The position numbers and the translations under genes were made by a program. Shown one piece after another: positions 34,677-42,372 of a DNA stretch of 64,000 nucleotides. The notes under the pieces are model-generated. The model saw nothing but the letters and a program-made list of their open reading frames with translations, searched no databases and was not told where the DNA came from. Position 1 is the stretch's first letter. Every line of letters begins with the position of its first letter. The stretch comes from Pseudahrensia aquimaris (GTDB lineage Bacteria; Pseudomonadota; Alphaproteobacteria; Rhizobiales; Rhizobiaceae): assembly GCF_042676045.1 (NCBI RefSeq), contig NZ_JBHTJV010000003.1:124001-188000 (forward strand), read 5' to 3'.

Positions 34677-34843
34677 TGTGTGCCTCATTCCTGTTGCGGG
34701 CATGCTTATGGTTGCTTGCCTCGCCACAGAATTTAGCTGTTACGAATAAAGTTTGAGTCAAAGCACAGACTTAACGTGTCGTTACCGTCAATCTTAGAAC
34801 TTATTGTTTTTATTGATTTTAATTTTACAGAAAGGATGCTGAT

Positions 34844-35272
34844 TCAGTCTTCGTTGGTCACAAGTCGAAGCCCGAGTTCAAGTGCAAGGTAAACTGCGAC
34901 GCTGATTGCGTGGAAATTCAGGAAGATTTCCGGCACCCCGATTTCGCGCCTAAACAACGCAAATGCGCCCACTTGGACGAGAATGGCCAAAATCCAGACC
35001 ACGCGCCCCCAGGCAAGCGTTGTCCACAGCCCAACGGCAACCACCGGGAACATGACACATAGCATCGCATGATAAACACGCGACGGCACATTCATCGAGT
35101 CAAAGCGCACATCGCCGCCTGGCCAATAGCCGATCGTTTGCGCCCACATCCAAAGAGCTAGTGCGAGATAGGCTAGCGCAAGAAGGCGCAGCAATATAAT
35201 GAGCGCAAGTGAGATGCGACGCTGGCCCTTTGCGTCGCTTGCGGCTCGAATTTGAAATTCCGAACGGATCAC
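34844..35272 (-). CDS. DUF6163 membrane protein
   Basis: A 142-residue protein with four hydrophobic segments, of the Rhizobiales family DUF6163. It contains IILLRLLALAYLALALWMWAQTIGYW, PSRVYHAMLCVMFPVVAVGLW and FLNFHAISVAVYLALELGLR. Its start overlaps the preceding gene's stop by four bases (ATGA), which supports the start at 35272. The function is unknown. Confidence 0.8.
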   Translation of the reverse strand: MIRSEFQIRAASDAKGQRRISLALIILLRLLALAYLALALWMWAQTIGYWPGGDVRFDSMNVPSRVYHAMLCVMFPVVAVGLWTTLAWGRVVWILAILVQVGAFALFRREIGVPEIFLNFHAISVAVYLALELGLRLVTNED

Positions 35273-36327
35273 AGCGGCAATTCCTCATCACCTAGAGGCG
35301 CAAAGTACTGATCAATGGTTTTCGCATCAACCGCGTCGAGCGTTGGCGGCGTCCAGGTAGGGTTCGCATCCTTATCGATGATGGCGGCGCGGATGCCTTC
35401 ATAGAAATCCTTCCCCGGCAGGATCCGCTTCAGGATACGGTATTCCATCTTCATACATTCGGTCATTGAGAGGTCTTTACCGGCTTTGATCTGACGAAAG
35501 GCGATCTCAAGACTGGTGGGGGATTTCTCAAGCAAGGTCTCCAGCGTCTTTTCCGCCCAGCGCCCGTGGCTTGATTCGTCATGCTGCATACTTTCCAGCC
35601 GCAGCAGTATTTCTTCGACCGAACCAGCGGAAAACGTGATGTCGATGAGCGAGCCCTTCCCCAACACGTCCAGCGGGATACTGGGATTGCCCAGCGCGCC
35701 AAGAACTTCATCGAGATCAGCCTGCTCGCAAAGGTCGGTTTCCAACTGATCGAGCATTGTTGTTCCACAGGCATGTGTGGCAAGGCCGGTGGCGACACAA
35801 TCGCCCTGTTTTATGCGCTGGCCCGTCAGGCCAAGATACAGTCCCATATGACCGGGCAAGCGCGATAGCAGATATGAACCACCGACATCAGGGAAGAAAC
35901 CGATACCCACTTCCGGCATAGCGAAAGAGATGCGGTCTCCTGCAATCACGTGGGAGCCATGGAACGACACACCAACGCCCCCACCCATCGCAATGCCGTT
36001 GATAAGCGCGATGTAGGGTTTGGGATAGGCCGCTATTCGTGCATTCAACACGTATTCACGGGCAAAGAAATCGAAATCATAGTCACCTGCCATGCCGCGG
36101 TCGTAGAGATGGCGGATATCGCCACCTGCAGAGAAAGCCTTGCCCGCAACTGCCTTGATGATGACGCGCTCGACCCCTTCGTCGTTCTCCCAGGCGGTCA
36201 GATGATCGTCGATACCGCGCAGCATCTGGTCGGTCACCGCATTGAGTGCGCCTTGGCGGTCCAATGTTATGACACCAGCGCGGCCGCGTTTCTCGAAATG
36301 AATGTCGCTCGGTGCGTCTGACGGCAT
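35269..36327 (-). CDS. Enoyl-CoA hydratase/isomerase family, 3-hydroxyisobutyryl-CoA hydrolase-like
   Basis: A 352-residue crotonase-fold protein. The length and C-terminal extension fit 3-hydroxyisobutyryl-CoA hydrolase (HIBCH) of valine breakdown better than a short enoyl-CoA hydratase. Features are GRAGVITLDRQGALNAVTDQMLRGID, GKAFSAGGDIRHLYDRG, INGIAMGGGVGVSFHGSHVI and PEVGIGFFPDVGGSYLLSRLPGHMGLYLGLTGQRI. The helical C-terminal region has ALGNPSIPLDVLG-type sequence. It is coupled to the DUF6163 gene by overlap. Confidence 0.85.
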   Translation of the reverse strand: MPSDAPSDIHFEKRGRAGVITLDRQGALNAVTDQMLRGIDDHLTAWENDEGVERVIIKAVAGKAFSAGGDIRHLYDRGMAGDYDFDFFAREYVLNARIAAYPKPYIALINGIAMGGGVGVSFHGSHVIAGDRISFAMPEVGIGFFPDVGGSYLLSRLPGHMGLYLGLTGQRIKQGDCVATGLATHACGTTMLDQLETDLCEQADLDEVLGALGNPSIPLDVLGKGSLIDITFSAGSVEEILLRLESMQHDESSHGRWAEKTLETLLEKSPTSLEIAFRQIKAGKDLSMTECMKMEYRILKRILPGKDFYEGIRAAIIDKDANPTWTPPTLDAVDAKTIDQYFAPLGDEELPL

Positions 36328-36459
36328 GGGGGTTTGATACGGGGTTGGCTGGACGGGCGCACGCTATTGCCCTGCTCGCTTTCGGGCAAGCGGATACTTG
36401 TCCACCTAGCCTTACACATGCCATGACATTTGCGACAAGACACGCTGACAGTTGCCAAT

Positions 36460-37476
36460 ATGACCTTTTCTACAACCGACATGATCAACAACATCACCGG
36501 CAGCCGCCGTTTGCGCCGCAATCGTATGACGCCTTGGGCGCGCGCTATGGTCAGGGAAAACACTGTAACGCCGGATGACCTCATTCTGCCTCTCTTCATA
36601 ATTGATGGCAAAAGCGAGGAAGAGGCCATTGAGGCCATGCCCGGCGTTTCGCGGCGCTCGGTCGATAAAGCGGTCGAGCTAACACGCCATGCAGCAAGTC
36701 TGGGCATTCCGGCAGTGGCCCCCTTCCCCAATGTAGATCTGGCGAAACGCGACCAGGCCGGCAGCGCGATCCTCGATCCAGACAATCTGATTTGTCGTTA
36801 TGTAAAGGCTGTTAAAGACGCCGGCATTGATATCGGCATCATTACCGATTCCGCACTCGACCCCTTTACCGACCACGGCCATGACGGCGTTTTGCGTGAT
36901 GGGGTGATTGTGAACGACGAGAGCGTCGAGCAGATCGTGAAAGCCTCCATCCTGCAGGCACAAGCGGGCGCGGACATCATCGCGCCTTCCGATATGATGG
37001 ACGGGCGCATCGGTGCCATCCGTCAGGCGCTGGATGCAGAAGGTTTCTCCGACACCGCGATCATGTCTTACACCGCCAAATACGCGTCAGGTTTCTACGG
37101 ACCTTACCGCGAGGCCATTGGCACCGACCAGACGCTGAAAGGCGACAAGGCCACATATTACATCGACCCAGCCAACTCAGAAGACGCCATGCGCGAGGCG
37201 GAAATGGACATTGCCGAAGGCGCAGATTCGCTGATGGTCAAACCGGGAATGCCCTATCTCGATATCATCTGGCGGATGAAGTCGACCTTCGGAATGCCCG
37301 TCTTTGCCTATCAGGTCTCCGGCGAGTATTCGATGATCGAAGCTGCTGCCGCGAACGGTTGGCTTGATGGCGAACGGGCGATGATGGAAAGCATCGTGGC
37401 CTTCAAACGCGCTGGCGCAGACGGTATTTTGAGCTACTTCGCCATACGGGTGGCGGAGAAGCTTCACTCTTCTTAA
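36460..37476 (+). CDS. hemB: Delta-aminolevulinic acid dehydratase (porphobilinogen synthase)
   Basis: A 338-residue enzyme that joins two 5-aminolevulinate molecules into porphobilinogen for heme. Schiff-base lysines are in MSYTAKYASGFYGPYR (about residue 208) and LMVKPGMPYLDI (about 262). The metal loop reads DSALDPFTDHGHDGVL. The zinc-binding cysteines of the E. coli type are replaced, so it is a magnesium-dependent type. I take the ATG at 36460; the ORF is open back to a TTG at 36430, and a later ATG at 36481 is possible. No strong ribosome site marks the start. Confidence 0.93.
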   Translation: MTFSTTDMINNITGSRRLRRNRMTPWARAMVRENTVTPDDLILPLFIIDGKSEEEAIEAMPGVSRRSVDKAVELTRHAASLGIPAVAPFPNVDLAKRDQAGSAILDPDNLICRYVKAVKDAGIDIGIITDSALDPFTDHGHDGVLRDGVIVNDESVEQIVKASILQAQAGADIIAPSDMMDGRIGAIRQALDAEGFSDTAIMSYTAKYASGFYGPYREAIGTDQTLKGDKATYYIDPANSEDAMREAEMDIAEGADSLMVKPGMPYLDIIWRMKSTFGMPVFAYQVSGEYSMIEAAAANGWLDGERAMMESIVAFKRAGADGILSYFAIRVAEKLHSS

Positions 37477-37542
37477 CAAGCGTCATCGTTGAAATTCGCC
37501 GCCTGCGCTCCATATGGAGGTCAAGATCAGGAGGGCTGTTTC

Positions 37543-38007
37543 ATGGCTAATGACACCATTATCGACAACGACACGGGCCAACGGGCCATTGATCCGGCCG
37601 CGCTGGACGGGGTGCGCACGGCTCGCGTTCTAGGCTTTTTCCTCGACTATCTCATTGTTGGCCTGCTGAGCATTCCGCCCGCTTTGATCCTCGCCGTTTT
37701 CAGCATCATCACCTTTGGCTTGGCGGTGCCGCTGTTTGCCTTTCTCTTACCCACTGTGGCACTGATCTACCTCGCGCTCACGCTGGGCGGCCCACAGCAA
37801 TCGACCATCGGCATGCGCATGATGGGTGTAAAGCTTGTGCGCCTTGATGGCCGAAAGGTGGACCCTCTGCTGGCCTGTCTGCACGGTATTCTGTTCTGGG
37901 CGATTGGCACTGTGGCCTTCTTCCTGCCCCTGCTCATCACTTTCTTCTCGTCCAAGAAGCGCCTGCTGCATGACATTCTGCTTGGCACCTACGTTGCTCG
38001 CATCTAA
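37543..38007 (+). CDS. RDD family membrane protein
   Basis: A 154-residue protein with the RDD domain: VRTARVLGFFLDYLIVGLLSIP, a central STIGMRMMGVKLVRLDGRKVDPL and SKKRLLHDILLGTYVA at the end. About four membrane segments are visible. RDD proteins are poorly characterised membrane proteins, some linked to transport. A strong GGAGG site lies eight bases before the ATG at 37543. It follows hemB by 66 bases. Confidence 0.87.
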   Translation: MANDTIIDNDTGQRAIDPAALDGVRTARVLGFFLDYLIVGLLSIPPALILAVFSIITFGLAVPLFAFLLPTVALIYLALTLGGPQQSTIGMRMMGVKLVRLDGRKVDPLLACLHGILFWAIGTVAFFLPLLITFFSSKKRLLHDILLGTYVARI

Positions 38008-38041
38008 CGTAACGGCGGACCTTTCCGCCTAGAGCACGTTG

Positions 38042-39871
38042 ATGGACAATCTGCATATGTGGCTGACCTTTGTGGTCATTGCCTGCACGATTATTGCGTT
38101 TGCCAGCGAGCGCTGGTCCATCGAAGGCATTTCGCTGGCCACGATTGCCGTATTGCTGGCCATCTTCACGCTCATTCCGCAGCCGACAGACCGCGAAACG
38201 ATATCCGCACCGGAATTACTAATCGGTTTCGCCAATCCTGCACTCATTACAGTGTTGGCGCTTTTGGTAATTGGCCAAGCGTTGTTCAACACGGACGCGC
38301 TGGAGCGACCGGCGCAAATGCTGTCTCAGCTAGGCGGTAGTTCGGCAAAGCGCACTATCTTCGTGCTTCTCGTTTCTGCAGGCATCACCAGCGCGTTTTT
38401 GAACAACACGCCCGTGGTTGTGATGTTTATTCCCATCGTCGTTGCCATTGCAGCGCAGCGAAATTTCGCCGCCTCCAGCGCGCTCATGCCGTTGTCTTAT
38501 GTGGGCATATTGGGCGGCATGACGACGTTGATCGGTTCTTCCACCAACCTGCTCGTGGCGGGTGTTGCAGAACGCTATGACATTGTGATCGGGTTTTTCG
38601 ATTTCACCATTCCCGGCCTCGTGTTGGCAGGAGCGGGATTGCTCTACGTTCTCTTCGTCATGCCGCTGATCCTGCGTAAAGACGATGGAGCGGAAGCCAA
38701 GAGCGATACGAGCGGGCGTCAGTTTCTTGCACAAATTGATGTGTCCATCGGCCATGCGCTTGAAGGCGAGGCATCGGTGCACGGGCTGTTTCCCTCACTT
38801 TCGGAGATCACCGTTCGCTCGGTTTATCGCAACAGCGAGATGATCCTGCCGCCCTTTGAAGACGTGGTGTTGCAAGCGGGCGATATTGTTGTGGTTGCTG
38901 CCACCCGCCGCTCGTTGACGAAAGCACTCTCGCAGGGCGCAGCGAGCCTGCCAGAAATGCGCGAGGAGGAGATCGACCCCGCGCGCAGCACTGATATCAT
39001 GCGCAGCATCCGCCAGGAATTCACCCTTGCGGAGGCTGTAGTTGCACCCGGTTCACGGTTTGCTGGGCGGACAATTGAAGCGTCTCGCATCCGCCGTACA
39101 TTCGGCACGATGGTGCTGGGCGTGCAAAGACGCAGCGGTATGGCTCGCGGTCTGATGCGCCAAACGCGACTGGAACCGGGCGACACGCTTCTCGTAGGTG
39201 GACTGCCAGATGATCTTGAGAACCTGCGTTCAAGCCGCGAATTGCTGCTTCTTGAGCGCTCCATGTCCGAAATCCCACTGCGCGCGAAAGCGCCCCGCGC
39301 AATTGGCATTTTCGCCATGGTCATCATCGCCGCATCCATCGGCCTCGTTCCTATTGTAGCGGCGAGCCTGATTGGTGCTTACGCCGTGATTGCGTCTGGC
39401 TGCCTGTCCATCCGCCAAGCAGCCCGCAGTTTTGACAAACAAATTTTCATGATGGTCGGCGCGTCACTGGCCGCAGCCACAGCTATGGAACGGACAGGCG
39501 GCGCGGCCTATCTGGCTGATGGCGTGGTGAGCGCGATGGATGGGCAGTCGCCGGGCTTTATTTTGTCCGCACTATTCCTCGTCACCGCTTTGCTGACAAA
39601 TGTGCTTTCTAACAACGCCACAGCCGTTCTGTTCACGCCCATAGCAATCGGGATCGCGCTTAAACTCGGCGTGCCGGTCGAACCGTTTATCGTGTGCATC
39701 ATTTTCGCGGCAAATTGCTCATTCGCGACGCCTGTTGGGTATCAAACAAACCTGCTTGTGCTTGGACCGGGCAGATATCGCTTCATCGATTATGTTAAGG
39801 CAGGCTTGCCGCTTTTGTTCCTCTTGTGGATCGTTTTCACACTGTTTGCGCCCACCTATTACGGCCTTTAG
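38042..39871 (+). CDS. SLC13/DASS-type anion transporter with RCK_C (TrkA-C) domains
   Basis: A 609-residue membrane transporter of the ArsB/NhaD-DASS superfamily. Membrane segments occupy residues 1-210 and 410-609. Between them lie two cytoplasmic TrkA-C-like domains: EITVRSVYRNSEMILPPFEDVVLQAGDIVVVAATR (about 250-300) and GSRFAGRTIEASRIRRTFGTMVLGVQRR with LEPGDTLLVGGLPDDL (about 330-395). The motifs NNTPVVVMFIP and GGMTTLIGSSTNLLVAG and the matching NVLSNNATAVLF near the end support the family. The substrate could be sulfate, a dicarboxylate or phosphate. I start at the ATG 38042; the preceding TTG is in frame. Confidence 0.84.
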   Translation: MDNLHMWLTFVVIACTIIAFASERWSIEGISLATIAVLLAIFTLIPQPTDRETISAPELLIGFANPALITVLALLVIGQALFNTDALERPAQMLSQLGGSSAKRTIFVLLVSAGITSAFLNNTPVVVMFIPIVVAIAAQRNFAASSALMPLSYVGILGGMTTLIGSSTNLLVAGVAERYDIVIGFFDFTIPGLVLAGAGLLYVLFVMPLILRKDDGAEAKSDTSGRQFLAQIDVSIGHALEGEASVHGLFPSLSEITVRSVYRNSEMILPPFEDVVLQAGDIVVVAATRRSLTKALSQGAASLPEMREEEIDPARSTDIMRSIRQEFTLAEAVVAPGSRFAGRTIEASRIRRTFGTMVLGVQRRSGMARGLMRQTRLEPGDTLLVGGLPDDLENLRSSRELLLLERSMSEIPLRAKAPRAIGIFAMVIIAASIGLVPIVAASLIGAYAVIASGCLSIRQAARSFDKQIFMMVGASLAAATAMERTGGAAYLADGVVSAMDGQSPGFILSALFLVTALLTNVLSNNATAVLFTPIAIGIALKLGVPVEPFIVCIIFAANCSFATPVGYQTNLLVLGPGRYRFIDYVKAGLPLLFLLWIVFTLFAPTYYGL

Positions 39872-39925
39872 CGACCGCAAAAACGGGGGTGGACTTGTGC
39901 GCATTGCTATAGGAAATTGGGGCAC

Positions 39926-40663
39926 ATGACGGTTCATCCTCAACTCTATCTGACGGCTCCTTCCCCCTGCCCCTATCTGGAAAACCAGATGGAACGGAAG
40001 GTATTCACGCACCTTGTAGGCGAACATGCACGCGCCCAACATGAAGAACTGTCTCAAGGCGGGTTCCGCCGCAGCCAAAACATCGCCTACCGCCCGGCTT
40101 GCGAGAAGTGCCGCGCTTGCGTGGCGACCCGCGTGCTGGCTGATCGTTTCGCGCCGACGCGCAATATGCGCCGCATCATGAAGCGCAATGAGGATCTGAT
40201 CGGCAAACTGGTTCCGAACCTTCCGACATCCGAGCAATACTCTTTGTTCCGTCGCTACATCGATTCGCGCCATGGCGATGGCGGCATGGCAGGAATGAGC
40301 GTCATGGACTATTCGATGATGATCGAAGACAGCCATGTGGACACTCAGATCATCGAATACCGCAAGCGCGGCATCGACAGCGGTATTACGGGCGAAGGCA
40401 CAGGGCCGTTGATTGCCGTGTCTCTGTTCGATCGGCTCAACAACGGGCTTTCGATGGTGTATTCGTTTTTTGAGCCACGCGAGGAAAAGCGCAGCCTTGG
40501 AACCTATCTCATCATCGACCACATCTACCGCGCGCGACGCGATGGATTGGCCTATTGCCACTTGGGCTATCTGGTCGAGGATTCGCCCAAAATGGCCTAC
40601 AAGGCCCGTTTCTTGCCGCAGGAAAGACTGACGCCCGCAGGCTGGGTCGAAGTTGACGGCTGA
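39926..40663 (+). CDS. bpt: Aspartate/glutamate leucyltransferase (Bpt-type tRNA-protein transferase)
   Basis: A 245-residue tRNA-dependent transferase that attaches leucine to N-terminal Asp or Glu, targeting proteins for ClpAP by the N-end rule. It contains CPYLENQMERKVFTHLVG, GFRRSQNIAYRPACEKCRACVATRV with its CxxCxxC cysteines, SVMDYSMMIED and KRSLGTYLIIDHIYRARR. This matches the ATE1/Bpt family. The ATG at 39926 follows AGGA by 11 bases. The end overlaps the next gene, so translation may be coupled. Confidence 0.9.
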   Translation: MTVHPQLYLTAPSPCPYLENQMERKVFTHLVGEHARAQHEELSQGGFRRSQNIAYRPACEKCRACVATRVLADRFAPTRNMRRIMKRNEDLIGKLVPNLPTSEQYSLFRRYIDSRHGDGGMAGMSVMDYSMMIEDSHVDTQIIEYRKRGIDSGITGEGTGPLIAVSLFDRLNNGLSMVYSFFEPREEKRSLGTYLIIDHIYRARRDGLAYCHLGYLVEDSPKMAYKARFLPQERLTPAGWVEVDG

Positions 40664-41588
40664 GGCAGCCGCGCCCGGGCTTCAAAGTGACCCGGCCAAG
40701 GGGCTTACGCTCGGCTTTGTCGGCGGGCTGACGCTTTCATTCGACATTCCGCTTATCCGGCTCGCCCTTAGCGACCCTTTCACCGTCATGGCCGCGCGTG
40801 GCTTTGGTCTGGCGCTCGTGCTGTTTGCGATCTGGCACCTGTGGTGGAAAAAGTCTTCGCCCGACGCCGATCTTCTGTCTGACCGTGATTTCCTGACCGT
40901 CGGCACGTTGTCGGGGCTTAACAACATCTGTTTTACACTGGCCGTGTTCAACACATCCACCGCAAACGTTGTGTTCATTTTGGCCTTCAACGCCATGTTG
41001 GCGGCGCTGTTGAGTTGGTTCTGGATGCGCGAAAGGCTTGGCTGGCACACATGGATGGCGATTTTTGCCACCATCATTGGTGTCGCCATTATCGTTAGCG
41101 ACAGCGTTTCGGCGGGAAACTGGAAGGGGGACGTGATGGCGTTGGCTTGTGCGGCGCTGCTGGCACTATCGCTCACACTTACCCGTAAGAGCGGCAAGGA
41201 TCTATCGATGGCCCCCGGATTTGGCGGCATGGTGTCTGGCCTATTTGCGCTGCCTATGGTGATCGTCATGGCACCATTGCCGGAAGCACCAATCTGGCTG
41301 GCGCTTGATGCGCTCGTATTGGTGCCCATCGCAGGCATCACGCTGTGGATGGCGCCGCGCTTTATTCCGGCACCTCACGTTGCGCTGTTTTATCTGCTGG
41401 AAACCGTGCTTGCGCCGCTCTGGGTCTGGTTTGTTTTCACGGAAGTGCCATCAGGGCGGGCCTTTTTTGGCGGTGCAATTGTGATCGGCGCGCTGATCGT
41501 TCACACGACTGTCGAACTGCGTGCCGGACGGTTGCGCCGTTTCGCTGCCAATCCGCTCACGGGGACTGCCAACCATGCCCACAATTGA
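40653..41588 (+). CDS. EamA/DMT family transporter
   Basis: A 311-residue permease with about ten hydrophobic segments and two EamA repeats. The first repeat begins LGFVGGLTLSFDIPLIRLAL and the second GDVMALACAALLALSLTLTRK. FIPAPHVALFYLLETVLAPLWVW and VIGALIVHTTVELRAG near the end fit the family. The start is a TTG at 40653 within the bpt stop region, consistent with coupling; no in-frame ATG occurs before the first membrane segment. The substrate is unknown. Confidence 0.8.
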   Translation: MTAEAAAPGLQSDPAKGLTLGFVGGLTLSFDIPLIRLALSDPFTVMAARGFGLALVLFAIWHLWWKKSSPDADLLSDRDFLTVGTLSGLNNICFTLAVFNTSTANVVFILAFNAMLAALLSWFWMRERLGWHTWMAIFATIIGVAIIVSDSVSAGNWKGDVMALACAALLALSLTLTRKSGKDLSMAPGFGGMVSGLFALPMVIVMAPLPEAPIWLALDALVLVPIAGITLWMAPRFIPAPHVALFYLLETVLAPLWVWFVFTEVPSGRAFFGGAIVIGALIVHTTVELRAGRLRRFAANPLTGTANHAHN

Positions 41589-42372
41589 TCCAACACGCTT
41601 TACCGACGCCATCCTGCGCCGCCCTGCCCGCTCCGCCGTTAACGGCCTGCGCGCTGTCGATATTGGTGCGCCAGACATTGACGCTATGATGGGCGAACAC
41701 TTGGCTTACGAAGCCGCACTGGGAGAATTGGGTGTCCAAACGCACGTCTTGCCAGCTTTGGAAGATTTCCCTGACTCCGTCTATGTGGAAGACCCCGCAC
41801 TGGTATTTGCCGAAGGCGCGATATTGCTGCGCCCCGGAGCGCCAAGCCGCTTTGGCGAAACCGCAGAAATAGCGCCTGTTTTACGCGAGCGGTTCGACAC
41901 CGTCATCGCTTTGGACAAAGGCTTTTCGGACGGTGGCGATATTTTGCTTACCGCCGACAAGGTCATCATCGGCCTTTCGGCCCGCACAGACGAAGAGGGC
42001 GCGCTTGCTTTGGCGGGAGCGTTGAGCAAACTGGGCTATGACAGCGCCACGGTTTCGCCCCCAGAAGGCGTGCTGCACTTCAAAACGGCCTGCTCGCTGG
42101 TCGCGCCGGATACGGTGCTTGCCACGCGGCAATTGATCGAAGGCGGCGACTATTTTGGTGGCCTGCGGGTACTTCAGGTGCCGGATGGCGAGGAGCCTGC
42201 TGCCAATGCGCTGTGCGTCAACGGCACGGTGTTGCTTGCACAAGGTTTCCAGAACACGGCAAAGATGCTTCGTGATGAAGGCTTCGCTGTGCGCGAACTA
42301 CCGCTCAATGAGACGATGAAACTCGACGCAGGCTTGTCCTGCATGTCGTTGCGCTGGAACCGTGTTGCCTAG
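41575..42372 (+). CDS. Dimethylarginine dimethylaminohydrolase-like amidinotransferase
   Basis: A 265-residue protein of the DDAH/arginine deiminase superfamily. It carries the expected acidic loops DFPDSVYVEDPALVF and GFSDGGDILL, the catalytic His in EGVLHFKTACSLV (about residue 165) and the catalytic Cys in LDAGLSCMSLRW near the C-terminus. DDAH converts methylated arginine to citrulline. It overlaps the transporter end by 14 bases and has GGGGA before the ATG. The stop shares CTAG with the parC stop on the other strand. Confidence 0.83.
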   Translation: MPTIDPTRFTDAILRRPARSAVNGLRAVDIGAPDIDAMMGEHLAYEAALGELGVQTHVLPALEDFPDSVYVEDPALVFAEGAILLRPGAPSRFGETAEIAPVLRERFDTVIALDKGFSDGGDILLTADKVIIGLSARTDEEGALALAGALSKLGYDSATVSPPEGVLHFKTACSLVAPDTVLATRQLIEGGDYFGGLRVLQVPDGEEPAANALCVNGTVLLAQGFQNTAKMLRDEGFAVRELPLNETMKLDAGLSCMSLRWNRVA

